This document shows, in pieces, positions 28,621 to 41,039 of a stretch of DNA of 64,000 bases. Where the stretch lies: the NCBI RefSeq assembly GCF_032062135.1, contig NC_092859.1:153977991-154041990 (forward strand), in the 5' to 3' direction. Position numbers and translations under genes: made by a program. The notes beneath the pieces were generated by a model that had not been told where the DNA came from, searched no databases, and saw only the letters and a program-made list of their open reading frames with translations. How positions within the stretch are numbered: position 1 is the stretch's first letter; every line of letters begins with the position of its first letter. This DNA comes from Pyxicephalus adspersus (lineage: Eukaryota > Chordata > Amphibia > Anura > Pyxicephalidae).

Positions 28621-31001
28621 CCTAGACTATAAGTCTTCCAGTGATATAGCTAAAATAGGGCTGTAGCCAACTGACCAGCAGAAAACCCATGATTACTGCT
28701 GAGAGGTAATAGAGGCAGGTTTGACTCTGATCCTACCCTTCAACAGACCACATGGACGAATGAAGGGGGATGCCACCATTGGTGGTACTGTCTCCAGCCG
28801 TGCTAAGCATCCTGGGGTATTTTACGGAATTCTTAGCTTGCAGTGGGCAAGGTTATAAGGTTTTAAGTGGACCTTTATAGACTAAGTGAAAATCTAGAAG
28901 AGAGCATCTAGAAATGTAACTTAACCTATAGTACCTTAAATAAGGTTCCTTTTTCCAGAATTTCAAAAATAGCAGTGCACCTCTTTGTATGTGAGTGTGC
29001 CTAGTCACTAGTGGGCCTACAACTTCATATCTGTGTGAGATATTTTGGGAGATTTTGACATATAGTCTTGTCACCATGGTCCTGCTCACTGTTCTCCTGG
29101 CTGGAGGATTTAAAGTGGGGAAGAAAAGCCCTGCCTTTGCCAAGATGGCCATTGTATGCACAGACAATTGCATGGTGGGTCAGTAATGGGGAAATATCAG
29201 CTCCGGGAAATCACGGGCAATACTGTACCTGGTACTTTGCCCTCTGCCTGATTTTTTAGGCAGCTTCCAGAGTGTAGTTCCTCGTTATTGCTATATTGTG
29301 TGTTCAGGATAGATCTGCGTTAAGGAATAAAACCCCTTCACCCATCAAACCATAAATCCGTCGTGTTCTCCGTGTGGATTACCACTAAACCCTTCCCAAG
29401 GTCAGCCTGGGATGAAGGGCTGTACAGTTCGGAGACCCTTCAAAGAAGTCGAATTCTCCTTTCTTGTGCATGCATCCTGTTAGTCTTGGCTCCTAAGACA
29501 GATCACATCTAGAAATAACATGACACAAAGTTTTCTACAAGGCCATAGCAAACTCCATGCGTCTCCGTATTTACAGACTCTAAGCTCTGTTGTTGCATGG
29601 GTTGGACCTTTCTCTTATTGGAATTGCAATGATAAGTTCAGGTCCACCATCAGGTTGTATGAAAGGCTCAGTATTTGCTCTCTTCGTTGAAATGTTTGCT
29701 CCCAAAACATGAAGTGCTCCAGTGGCCAAGGTACTGGGGAAATAAAAAAAAAAGAGAAAGACTGTATATTGAATGGGCCAACCTGTGCTAGAGGCGGAGG
29801 ATCAGCCTCACTGCGGGACGTTTGGAAGGATTTAATCCCTGCTGACTCCCAGCCAGTATTTTAGTATTCAACTTAAAAGGAACTCTGTTGAATTTCAGCG
29901 TGCAAAATTAATTTTTGGAAACTTGGCAACTTGCATTGGCACGGCAGCTCAGAAGTGTATTTGAAGGATGAAAAAGCAGAAGATTTCTCCTGTCATGGAG
30001 CTGATGGACTCAAGATGGGATTATTCAATGGTCAAAGCAGGACTGCTACACTTTGGAGTCTTCAGCTGATGCTTATGGGCTGAATTAAAAACATTGACAA
30101 TGACATGAAGTGCGCTGCATGGATGTTAACACAGACAGATCATTAATATTGTAAAGAGACACTTTACAGCTATTTTATCTAAATACATTGCATTGCCCTA
30201 AAGCAGAACTCCAGTGAAGGTGGGGGGTCTGCTAATAAATACGTAAACTGATCATAGCCACAGAGCACCCTAGGGGTATATTTTGGCACACAGAAAGTAT
30301 TTTATGCCAATACAATTATAATATAATAAATGGTAATAGTATCATATTGTTACTTAACACAGGCCTAACAATGGGAGGCTTGAAGAATCTTGGAATGGAA
30401 GTCGGACCCATGTAGTGTCCATGCTTTGCACACCATCTACTGCAATGACATTCGTAGAAGAGACAATGGCACCAAATGGCTTCTATATTTCTTCTATGTG
30501 TGGAACAATCAAGCTGGATTTCCCATTAGGCACATTGGACCTGTGGCTAAAATCCACAATGGTAGGACCGTGACCACTCTGGTGGTAACCATAACTCTGA
30601 GTGTGGCCAAACTGCTTTAAATATTGAGGCTTAACGTGGCAGACTGAAGGGTTAGTTAGTGTGAGCCACATACATTGCGGGGGAGTCATGAGTCAATAAT
30701 GCAAAAAAGCATTGATCAATAGCATGCAGAGTTCAGTGCAGGGTGGACATATTGCTGTGCAGATGCATGAGTAGCCTGGAGCAGTCCACAGCCAGCAAGG
30801 GCCCCTTGCAGCAATTCACAGCCCTTGCTTGCAAGCCCATCCTTAGTTGACAGCTCAAGGTGCAGACTGTACAGGTAAGGGTGCGTGCTGTGAGTTTTCA
30901 GCTGAGGGTGGGCTTGCAGGTAAGGAACATGCAAGCTGCTGTAGGGGCCCCTGGTGGCTGAGGATTGCATGCCCTGCACACGTGGACCTGAGATGCAGAG
31001 A
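28621..31001. other. No supported gene
   Basis: About 2.4 kb without a recognised repeat. A 36-codon frame at 29076-29186 has a good Kozak context and a hydrophobic start but is not supported (see rejected). Several short frames elsewhere. Confidence 0.35.
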
Positions 31002-31118
31002 TTGGGGTGGAGCAAAGAGAGAAAAAGGGGGGAGGTATGGAAAGTGGGGGTAGAAAGAGAGAGGAAGAGTGAGAAGAATGGCACAAAAAGAGGAGATGAG
31101 GGAGGGAAAGATAAATAT
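31002..31118 (+). repeat. Purine-rich tract
   Basis: Almost only A and G on the plus strand, with gagaga, gggagg and aagagg words. It is a low-complexity tract able to form triplex DNA in principle. Confidence 0.6.
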
Positions 31119-33554
31119 AGATATTTGGATTTGGGGCCCTCTAGTCAATTTTGCAAAGGGGCCTTTCGTTGTCTGTGCCTGCCACTGGGTCGGTGCAATG
31201 GTCTCAGAGATATAGAAATATATACAGCTATAGATCATTGCACCTGAATCAATAGCTCACAATGCCCCCCAACACATGAAGGAAAGGTGTCCAAGGCCAG
31301 TTGCAGTGGAGAGATGCAGCTTCTGTGCAGCCATGGCACCAAGTTCAGGTAAGTAAAACAACAGAACACCATTGCTTGGGGTTGGGAAGTTACTGTGCTG
31401 GCTATTGTGTTGGGGGTTTATCGTTCTGGGCTGATTTTGTAGGGTTTTAGTGTTCTGTGGGTTATTCTGTTGGATGTTTTGGGCTGGTTGGGCATTTGTC
31501 TGCTAGTGCTCCGGGTTCCTGAATTAAGGGTGGCCTTACAGATTCTACATCGTTAGATTCTACATTGTGGTGAGATGGCTCGGCTCCTGGCACATCTCCC
31601 ATGTAGATTATGGCAACACTATCAGTGGAAAACCATTGATTTCCATCTAATGGAAAAAAAGAAACTATATATAACTATATATTTAAATGGTAAAATACTA
31701 ATATAGGTAGGAAGCTGGGATGCTCCTGGTGCTGCCACTGTTTCTGAATGACAGGAAGCTATTGGGTTGCTACAAACTATTGGGAAAGGTAAGGGATTGA
31801 TGGAAAGAATGCCATGGTTTGTATCGAGATATAATCATTGGTAATCCCTGGCAACACATTAAAATAATTGTGTGGCCAGGAGCATTGATGGTTTACTGGG
31901 ATTTTTGTCATTCATGGCTAGGACAACCTTTATCTACATCAACCATTGATGCTTCTGGTCACACAGTTATTTTTATGTATTGCCAGTGCATTCCTCCTAT
32001 CCATAGATAACCCACAGAGGCAAATTGAATTTATTATAGGCAATACTCCAGCTATGGGTCTCCCATTGTACATGTTCCCCAATCACCCAGTTTATAACCA
32101 ATCTAATTTTAACTCCAAGCAGCTATAAATGAACATCAAATAATGAAGTTATATACACTGTAAAACATCCCTAATATATTTATAAATGGAAGTACCTAAA
32201 TATATTATGATTTCATTCCTTTGCAATCCCCATAAAACAGCATTTAGAATGAAGAAGGGGCAGCTGCTCCCTCACTTGTCCAATCGAAAGCCGGGGGTCA
32301 ACAACTTGACCAAGTTGTATTGCAGCAGAGGAAAGGGAGGTCACTAATAGACAAATCCCAGGACTATACAGGGAATACAAATTATTGGCAGGTAAAACTG
32401 CTAAAAATTATTTATATTAAGAATGCTTTTATTGGTTTTGTTGGCAATCACGCTTAGTAAATTGTATACAAAGAAACTTTTTTCTACTGTGATTTAACAA
32501 TTACATGAATCTTCAATATCAATGGTGTTATCTAGTGACCTTAAATCAACTAACAAGCCCACTTAAGATCATTTTAATAAAAATTCCTGATCTGGAAACC
32601 TCACTTACAAAAAAATATAGAACAAGTCAAGAGACAGGGAAGATATCCATCTACACCCGGAGGACCTGATTCCCCTTTATTGGTTCTAATGCTGGCCGCA
32701 CATTGCTTCATATTTCAAATAGATTCAACTACAACTACTAAATTTAATTTAAACATTCAATCTACAAAAATCCATTTGGTAATTGGGTATACTTGATCAT
32801 GTTTCACATGTTGATTGAACAACCATTGTAAATTCCCACTTTTTGCTTGATCAATGCCGCATTCCTTACTCCATGGGCACCAGTAATGTAAGTTACTCAT
32901 CCCGCTATTGGTGATAAAAGCGGTGATAGTGACGTGCTAGGAGATGCAGGCTGATTGCCTGTTATAGCATTAATCTGGGCTGTCCTGCGGCCAGTGTGGT
33001 ATTTTGTTGGATTTACTGTTTTTGACCCTGAGATTGTATGGACTTGGACCGACCTTTGCCTGTGCTCTCGACTCTGCTTCGTCTTTGCCCTTGGATACCT
33101 CATTTGGTGGACTGATTACCTGTGTATGACCTCTGGCTCTGTATTTTGGACTTGTCTCTGCTGAAATCCTTTGTATTGCATTATCGGTGGGCTCCTGGTT
33201 CTGTCAGTCCTTCACCAGATGCCATCCCTTGCATGCAGAAATCCTGGGGTAACTGGGAAGACACAACTAACCTCCCGGGGCTGAGCGGGGGCTTGCTATA
33301 GGCAAAGAGTGCAACATTAGATTGGAGGACTGGCGTCTGAAGAGTTCTGGTGCTGGAGGTCCTTACCGAACAAGGCTGGTAGATAGGTGGCAACCAGATG
33401 AACAATGAAGATCAGTAAGATATTGATCATTTACCTGGCTGCCCAGTGTATGCCAAGCAACCGTTCAGTATAGTGTGTCCAGTTCTTAGAGCCTTACTTA
33501 CAAAAAGACATAGAAATAATTTAGAGACTGGCAAGAAAAGTGGTAAAAGGTATC
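31119..33554. other. No supported gene
   Basis: Mostly unassigned. 32930-33400 has the look of a dispersed element end (pyrimidine-rich, 'gcctgtgctctcgactctgc', 'ccttcaccagatgcc') but no second copy is in the window. Confidence 0.35.
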
Positions 33555-33745
33555 CAGGGAACATCTGATTGTGTCATGGGATCGGGAAGGCATTTTTTTC
33601 CCTCTGTTGGAGTAAATTGTACCCGGGGTTTTTTTGCCTTCCTCTGGACCAACTATGTTCATAGGGTTTTTATCTGGGATGTGTTTATTTCCCTAGTGTT
33701 TGAATTTAACAGATTTATGTCTTTTTTTCAACCTAACAATGTAAT
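33555..33745 (+). repeat. Dispersed repeat family J, copy 1
   Basis: 'gatcgggaaggcattttttt', 'ctctgttggagtaaattgta', 'tttgccttcctctggacca', 'gttttatctgggatgtg'-type and final 'tttttttcaacctaacaatg'. Matches 39345-39520 in reverse. A 155-codon ATG frame over it is a product of the repeat. Confidence 0.6.
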
Positions 33746-34211
33746 TATACTGATCAAACAAAGCTTCAGCAGAAGTAGCAACATAGATGAAATTAAGAAG
33801 AAAACAATACAAAAGCGGGGAAACACGATAGACTTGATTTGTTCTATTTTTGGTAAAATTGACCCAAAATATTGGCTGTCCTTACAGATTAATACAGATT
33901 ATATGTGCCACCCCCTAGGGAAACAAACTTACACCAAGCGTTTGAACTCCTATTTAGAAATGGGTTCAGAAAGAGGTCTATTAGATACTTTCACATTAGC
34001 CATATAAGACACATAAATCATTGTAAGTATAAATCATTCATAAGAAAGGATCTCCTTCATTTCTTATTGACTTCTTTAGAGGAACGCAAGACTTACATTC
34101 ATAACTCTATAGTTATCCATAACAATAAATATATATCTATACCTTGAATAATCCAAAGATATTTCAAGGTTTAGTAAGAGAGTGAGTAAGAGGATTTAAA
34201 CAATCAACCAA
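33746..34211. other. No recognised feature
   Basis: AT-rich intergenic sequence. Confidence 0.4.
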
Positions 34212-34553
34212 GGGCAGAATGGTGGCTCAGTGGTTAGCTCTCTGGTCTTTGCAGCGCTGGGTGCCAGGTTTGAATCTCGGTCAGGACACCATCTGCATGG
34301 ATTTTGCAGGTTCTCCCTGTGTTTGTGTGGGTTTCCTCCCACATCCCAAAAACATGCAATTAGGTTAATTGGCTCCCCCCAAATTTGTCCTTAAACTGTA
34401 TTAAAGAAAAATTACTACATTAATGACATATAACTTTGGTAGGGACATTAGATTGTGAGCTCCTTTGAGGGACAACTAGTGAAATGACTATGGACTTTGT
34501 ACAGCACTATGTAATATGATGGCACTATATAAATACTGTGTAGTAATATTAAT
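34212..34553 (+). mobile_element. tRNA-headed SINE, near full length
   Basis: Head 'gaatggtggctcagtggtta' and 'ggtttgaatctcgg', central domain 'attttgcaggttctccctgt' and 'tttcctcccacatcccaaaa', tail 'agattgtgagctcctttgag', 'ttgtacagcactatgtaata' and 'gcactatataaatactgtg'. A ~15 bp insertion sits before 'ttaatgacatata'. Confidence 0.8.
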
Positions 34554-35825
34554 AACCCAATTCATTAAAAAGATGAATTGGTAGCTAGTTCACACACACA
34601 GACATTGTGGTATTATCTCTTTCCCTACTTATTCAATGCACTTGGCTGCTGGAGAACAAATCCTTTTCTTCTAAACTGATCTTTTTAATCTTTTCCTGCC
34701 ATGGTTTTATCTAGGTTTATATGTCCCTATGCTTAAATCTTTCCCATACCTGAACACAAATTAGGATTTGAAGTATCAATTACAAAGCTATATGATATAT
34801 TAGCCTGGAAGATACACATCCTGGTTGCAATTATAAGCTTCAGGTATGTTGCAATAGGATGAAACTCCATTCTTCTACAAAACACACAGTCTCTTTCCAT
34901 TCGGCAATAATAGGGAAAATCCCATTGTAAAACTTTGAGAATATCCTGGTGGCATTACAATAAACTTGCTCATAACTTGCCGAAGCTTAACAGAAATACA
35001 CAAATTTCAAGAAAATGATGACTAACTGGATTCTTCCTGTTAGCGTGTTAGGTGTCAAAAATCACAACCTGAAAATTCATCAATTGATTTCGATTAAATC
35101 ATTTCCAGCATGCCAGCTCCAAGATTTATTTCTGGATTCTGGTCAAAATTTGCACAGCTACCTGGTGTGGCTGCTGAAGCTCGGTAGATGGTGGGAAATC
35201 CACTAACAAAGGATTGTTGGCATGTATTTGGTTGGTTAGCTCACATTTACCCGGTTTACTGACGGGTGAGCTAAAAAACATGGCAGACTTTGCATTATTT
35301 GCTTGTTTTTCCATTAAGCATATAAAAAAGGACACATATAAAGAGAAAAGCATATATGCAAAAATTACATTTTAATAGTACAAGTTATATTGATTGCTCA
35401 TCCTCAGTCTAATATTATTTGGTAAATCAGAGACAGACATTAGGAGGTGCAAAGTGTGTCACTGCACAGGGGCCCGTATCCTCCCTGCCTCAAGGACCCC
35501 CCATAGGGGTCCCAAGTCTGCACTGCACAGGGGCCCAGTATTGGCTCCGTCCACCTATGTGTTGAATAGTTACCTGTGTTATGTTGTGGTATAGATGGAG
35601 CGGCTCCTTCCTGCATTGGAGCTCAGCATTAAGAATGCCAAATCAAAAAATGATCCCAAATTTCATGTGATGCATGATCCCAGCATTCTCCATTCTTTTT
35701 AAGAATTCTAGGAAATTAGGGATAACATTGAGGGACCTTTCACATCTATCTGCCTTGGTGTTGCCCATTAATGTGCATTGCGCTAAGGCAGCCCATTCAA
35801 ATGAACAGACATTCCCCGACACAAT
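34554..35825. other. No supported gene
   Basis: Intergenic. 35455-35540 repeats 'cactgcacaggggccc' twice about 65 bases apart. No gene supported. Confidence 0.4.
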
Positions 35826-36022
35826 GGGGCTGATACATTAAAGATCTCCAAGACTGGAGCAGATAGACTATCATGAGAGAACCTGGATGATCCAGCAAAC
35901 CAAGAATGGATTTCCTATAAATCATTTTCTATTAGCTAGTTTTGAATCCTGGACCAGATCCATTCCAGGTTTATTGGTAGTTTAACTTCTCCAGTCTTGG
36001 GGAGCTTTTATAAATCAGCCCC
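35826..36022. mobile_element. Fold-back element family B, copy 8
   Basis: 'ggggctgatacattaaagat' ... 'ttttataaatcagcccc', with inner 'gatagactatcatgagagaa'. Flanked on both sides by 'aat'. Confidence 0.7.
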
Positions 36023-36261
36023 AATGCAGTCAATTACTGTGCATGGTGATTTTGCTGCAAAACTTCTATTGGTTTAATGCTTTGGTTTGATTATTTTTCA
36101 TCCAGCAGGGCCACAAAACATAAATCCCTTTCCTCCCTCCATGCATAGCAGCCCAGTGGTGTATTAAAGTATATTACTGGGTCTTCCTCTTTTGTGCAGC
36201 CACCCACTATCACTCACCTCAAGTTGCTCCCGAAACTTTTTGTTGCATGACCTTGCATGAC

Positions 36262-36284
36262 CTGAGGATGCCTCAGGGCAAAAC
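36262..36284 (+). other. CTGAGGA-hairpin-AAAC motif
   Basis: CTGAGGA, T, stem GCC-TCAG-GGC, then AAAAC (the usual GAAAC with G to A, as expected from CpG decay on the other strand). Fourth copy of the motif described at 22845. Confidence 0.35.
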
Positions 36285-36589
36285 CAGAGGTGAATGACAG
36301 CAGACGGCAGCACGGAAGACCAGACACTGGAAGAGGTAAAATACTTATAATGTGGATGATACCAGGGTAGTGCCGGGGGATTGGGGGCTCTTGTCCTAGA
36401 ATGGGGGGTAATAAATCAGGGTCCCCCCCACAGCCAGGGGTAACAGTACACTTTGAGCTAAAGTGCTGCTCTATGAACATAATATGGACTCACCTAAATA
36501 AAATATAACACTCCATCATCACAAATAAACTTCTACATTGACTTCCATTGCAGCTCTCTACATCTCAAAACCAGTATGGGAGTGCAGAC

Positions 36590-36800
36590 ATTTTCAATTT
36601 TTGTCATTGGAAAAGATCTTTCGAGATCATTTCCAGCAACAAAAGAATGACAGATGAATAAACAAGCACACAATACCATTCTGTTCCATGGAGAGTGGGG
36701 ATCGAGCGAGTGACACCCCGCTGTGCTCTTTTCCATTGACTTGTATAGCAGTTGCACTCCGTTGGTTGGCTGTGATGAGAGACTTGGTGCAAAGATTGCA
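36590..36800. mobile_element. DNA-element family E, partial
   Basis: 'gaatgacagatgaataaaca', 'taccattctgttccatggag', 'gacaccccgctgtgctctt' and 'gacttgtatagcagttgcac' match the E parts at 41320-41780 and 43412-43740. Confidence 0.55.
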
Positions 36801-38099
36801 AGTCTGAGCATAGAGCGGATATCTAAAGAATTCTCAGCCCGTGACTCTGACTCTGGGTTCCACTTTGAAGGTTATTTTGCACCTGTAGTGCAAAACTGCA
36901 GATTGGACCCCACTAGGAGCCAAGAAAATTGCACCAAGAAATGGCAAACCTTACTGCAGGTACGGCGCAACCATGCGATCAAAAGTGACTTCCCATTTTA
37001 GGAGATCTTCTACAAACACCTGCAAAAAATGAACCCCAAGGGAAAGGAAGCCATTGGAAATGCGTCTGAGCCCATGGCAAAACACTACGGCTCACTGTGG
37101 GTCTGAAATGGCCTTGTCTATGGCCCAGCTGGGGAAATCTCAATTCAGGACCACCGTCCTAAAATTTTTTGTTTGTGTTGGTTTTGGAGGCAACCCCCCC
37201 CAGTCTTTTCTTGCAATTTTATAAAAAAAGGACATTTTAGAGGTATGCAAAATAAAGGAATTTGAGTTTATGTTGCACAGAAATCTTGTTTTGTTTGAGG
37301 ACTGTGATGTTATTACGTCACATTTTACATTGTACAATATATTGTTAAAAATCATATCTGACCATAAAACCTGAAGGTTTTCTTGATGATGCATCCCAGT
37401 GCTGTCATATTTTGACATTTATATGATGATATACCCTGATAATTACGCCCTTTACACATACGTAGGTGCAGACACCCCGTGCCCGGAATTCCCCTCTTCT
37501 TAGTATCTCTGATCAATGATTCATTTACCTGCTGCACCATTCAATACTTTAACCTTCTTTGTATAACTCTGGCAGCACTCCTGTATTACATCCCAATACT
37601 ACAACCCCCCCCCCCCCCCCCCCCCTGTACTATGATAATCGGCACACCTGTCTTCCTGCTCCATTGTTTGTATGGTTGGCTGTGTTTATCATTTCAAGTA
37701 CCAACCCGCATCCCAGTATCAGTGTGTGTGTGAATTCCTGGCCCGGGGTGAATGAGCGTTCAGGTCTATCCTTAGAACTGATCTAAAAATAGCTACGCTA
37801 CACTCCATTTGATCCCAGCGCTCGAGAACTGGGGAATCCCTGTCACCTTATCCCCCTGATGATACACCGGGCCTACAGCTTGGTCTACGGACAGCTGGTA
37901 TAGGACAATGGGGTTGTGAGTACCTGTCTACCTTCATATTAACCCGTCAGATAAAAAGGAGCAAAAGTATTACAGTCCAGGTTTCTGAATCATCTTTTAA
38001 GGATAACTTATTTCATAAAGTAGACCATTGCCATTACCAACAGCGACACAGGCATATGGGCATTTCAAGAAAAGTTCATACCCTAGTAGGTACGCAACT
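36801..38099. other. No supported gene; contains C21 run
   Basis: Unassigned intergenic DNA. A run of 21 C at 37605-37625 is the longest homopolymer here; its G-rich complement could form a quadruplex. Proline-run ORFs over it are artefacts. Confidence 0.45.
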
Positions 38100-38420
38100 G
38101 CAACCCCCATGGTCCCTGGAGGGGTAATAACGTGGGGGCCAAAAGCTGAATATGTACAGGAAATTACAACTCCTCTACTGGGTCCACTCTCAGAAACATT
38201 GCATACAAGCAGCATGACCTCACGACTTCCATTGCATGACCCAGGCACCAAGTCCTATCCTAATATACCCCAATAGTATGGCTGCACGTCCATGCTCTCC
38301 TCCATTCTCTCCTGCACTCCTTCCCTGAATTTACTCTCGGAATCATTGCGTGCAGACATCAAGACTTTGCATCTTCCATTGCATGACCCAGGCACCCAAT
38401 CCTTTCCGAATATACATCCA
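38100..38420. repeat. Two direct repeat units (third at 39155-39300)
   Basis: 'cttccattgcatgacccagg' occurs at about 38226, 38377 and 39233, each followed by 'cacc(c)a' and '...aatata'. The three units differ by substitutions and indels. The third lies beyond the inverted-repeat element 38441-39140. Confidence 0.6.
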
Positions 38421-38440
38421 CCACATCCTCAATAGAAACA

Positions 38441-39140
38441 TAAAAAGAAATTTTGTGGAACACCACCAAACAATGGGACTTTTTAGGCCAGCTTTTACCA
38501 AATTTAGCCAATTAGGCAACACATATTGAAATCACAAACCTATGATCCACAGGATGTAATGGGACAGCATGCAAAGAAGGTATCCACATTGTAATATAGG
38601 AAAGTCAGTGGTTCTGCTAGCATGGAAGGAAATGGTTATTCACCAAAAGTTTAATATTGATAAGTACCCTGCTGTATCTGAATGCCTCCATATTTGGAGG
38701 AGTGTATTGTCTGATACTTGAATTAACTTCCTAATGGAACCTACCGCAACTTAAAGAAAAGACATTGAAGTTCTGGATAATATATGAGAAAAATATCTGA
38801 GATCTATTAGCTATCATCTTGAAAAGTAATCCTTTGCTGCTATTCCATTTATCCTCCATTCATTCAGTGGAAGAGTTTTTGGATGTCCACATACATCAGA
38901 TCTCCTTATTTTTCCTGAGGAAGCGGTTTTATTTCGTGAAACGTGCAGAAAAGATTGGGCGCACCCTCAGTGTAAACCCCAACCGGAAGTTCTATGTTAT
39001 ACATTGATTTTATTTTTATGTTTGATTTTAATGATATTTTGTTTGTGATTTAGATTTGTGTTGTCTAATTGGCTAAATTTGGTAAAGGTTGGCCTAAAAA
39101 GTCCCATTGTTTGGTGGTGTTCCACAAAATTTCTTCTTAT
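38441..39140. mobile_element. Element with ~100-bp terminal inverted repeats
   Basis: 38441-38539 and 39041-39140 are inverted copies (e.g. 'gtggaacaccaccaaacaat' against 'attgtttggtggtgttccac'). About 500 bases of non-coding sequence lie between, including a hairpin motif at 38915. Near each end lies a 13-base direct repeat with one mismatch, 'ctttccgaatata' (38402) and 'ctttcggaatata' (39141). Non-autonomous DNA element by structure. Confidence 0.65.
38915..38946 (+). other. CTGAGGA-hairpin-GAAAC motif
   Basis: CTGAGGA, A, stem GCG...CGT (one G-T pair), GAAAC, GTGC. Inside the inverted-repeat element. Confidence 0.4.
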
Positions 39141-39154
39141 CTTTCGGAATATAC

Positions 39155-39300
39155 CCCTATAGTTAGGCCCCTTGTCCTCCTGTTCTCCTCTCCTGACTAT
39201 ACTCTTAAAATCCAGACATCAAGACCTTGCAACTTCCATTGCATGACCCAGGAACCCAGTTTTATCCAAATATACCCCAACAATATGGCTGCATGTCACC
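39155..39300. repeat. Third direct repeat unit of the 38.1-kb set
   Basis: 'gacatcaagaccttgcaact', 'ccattgcatgacccaggaac' and 'taccccaacaatatggctgc' match the units at 38100-38420. Confidence 0.6.
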
Positions 39301-39344
39301 AAAATAGCTGGCATTGGATTTGGGGACTGGCATGGAATTAAGAG

Positions 39345-39520
39345 AGCTGCTGCCCAATAAGGAAATAAACATATCCCAGATAAAACTCTATAGATATAGC
39401 TAATCCAGAGGAAGGCAAAAAAAAACCCTGGATCAATTTTCTCCAACAGGGGAAAACAATTCCTTCCTGACCCTTTGAGGCAATCAGACGTTCCCTGGAT
39501 CAGCAGTCTCTGTTCTCCTT
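39345..39520 (-). repeat. Dispersed repeat family J, copy 2
   Basis: 'ggaaataaacatatcccaga', 'taatccagaggaaggcaaaa', 'ttttctccaacaggggaaaa' and 'ttccttcctgaccctttgag': the reverse complement of the family J copy at 33555. Confidence 0.6.
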
Positions 39521-40556
39521 ACTTGAAAGCCTTAATCCCCAGTTATATTCTGTGCTTCTAGAAATCATCCAGCTTGATGCATCATCAATATTTTTGCAAT
39601 CCGAGGTAGGTTAATATATTCTATATCCAAAAAATAGTTTTTACTATGCGAAGACTTAGCACCAATTACCCTTTTGTACACATCCATTGACCAAATCAGC
39701 CACAGATGCCCTAGCACTTCATGTCTATGCATTCGCTTGTCTGCATTCTAGATTTGGCCTTGGATATATTATCGCAGCAAGCAGCACGGGTAATCTGGCC
39801 CTGGGGGGAGTTAAACCCAGCACCCAGATGTTATCAATAACATAAAATATAAATCAATCTAAAAATAAATATAAATTCAGCTCTGAGCTTTTTCCGTAGG
39901 GTCAGGCACCGGCCTCACTGAGGATGGGGGGGTGTGCAATGTTGTAATGCATTACTAAAAATATCAGCGTCTGGTTTTTAATGGACTTGTACATATCCAT
40001 ACATTGCGTCTGTGTTAATCTATTCCAAGCGGTGCCCGTTCTGTAATAGGATTGGGTTACACATTGCATCGTATTTCTGCAGTGCCATGATGCCATATCG
40101 GGAGGCCAGCAGCGTATGTTGGGATCACTAAACATGTGCAGAGTTTGGGAATTTCAGTAGTAAGGCTGTAAAAAGCTTTACTAGGTATGTGAGTAATTTT
40201 AGAGGCCCCTGTGCTTTGTAAAATAAGGGAGCCTGGGGAATTTGCCCCGAAATATACAATCCGTTTTATGTGTCTGTCTGTGTTCAGATCATCACAAGCT
40301 TCTCTATGCAGGTTAATAACTTCTGGATTGTATAACCAACTCTTGGTTCGTAAACAACCTCTCCGCTTCACTGCTAGTGTCACCCAACAATATTCTGACT
40401 TTAATGTTCTTCTAGCTGTACCTGTGCCCCTCTCAGGGGTTGTAGGGTGGGTTAATGCCCTCCAGAGGGGCGCCATTGGGTATCACTTGCTTTTACCCCA
40501 AAGAAGTTTCCAAAAACATTGAAACTTCTTCTGTCCTTCTGGAAGACAAACTTGTA
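39521..40556. other. No supported gene
   Basis: Holds a 139-codon minus-strand ATG frame (40057-40476) without recognisable domain. It overlaps no repeat I know and has no splice partner. Left as unassigned. Confidence 0.35.
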
Positions 40557-40872
40557 CTAATATTACACACTGGTTATATAGCACCATCATATTACACAGT
40601 GTTGTACAAAGTCCATAGTGGTGTCACTAACTGTCCCTCAAAATCTAATGTCCATAGTCATAGGTCATTAATGACTTATACCTATACTATGGGGTCATAA
40701 ATGTAGTCGAAGGGTCAATTTTTAGGGGGAAGCCAATTAACCTCACTGCATGTTTTTGGGATGTGGGAGGAAACCCAGACAAACACAGGGAGAATCTGCA
40801 AACTCCATGCAGTTAATGTCCTGGCTGGGAATAGAACCTGCGACCTAGCACTGCAAAGGCCGGAGAGCTATT
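40557..40872 (-). mobile_element. tRNA-headed SINE (minus)
   Basis: Tail 'ttatatagcaccatcatatt', 'tgttgtacaaagtccatag', central domain 'catgtttttgggatgtggga', 'tctgcaaactccatgcag', then 'cactgcaaaggccggagagc'. The last bases of the head (box A) are missing. Confidence 0.75.
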
Positions 40873-41039
40873 ATGTTTTTTGGGTGCAACACCATCATAT
40901 CATCATGCTGATGCAGAATGATTAGGGCTAATAAATTTTAAACCAGTTTGATACCTTTCAGATATATTAAAACATCAGGTGTGCAAAGTATTGAACCCTG
41001 TACAGACTTCCAATAAATGTCAGAAGAAGTCCAATGATG

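Noticed and set aside
29076..29186. 36-codon frame with Kozak 'caccATGG' and hydrophobic start MVLLTVLLAGGF followed by a two-Cys stretch
   Set aside because: Resembles a secreted small peptide start, even a WAP-like beginning, but it stops after two Cys, has no following exon and could arise by chance.
33540..34007. 155-codon plus-strand ORF
   Set aside because: Its first third is dispersed repeat family J; the rest shows no motif.
40057..40476. 139-codon minus-strand ORF outside known repeats
   Set aside because: No domain, signal or splice site seen. Kept only as an unassigned stretch; a protein search could overturn this.
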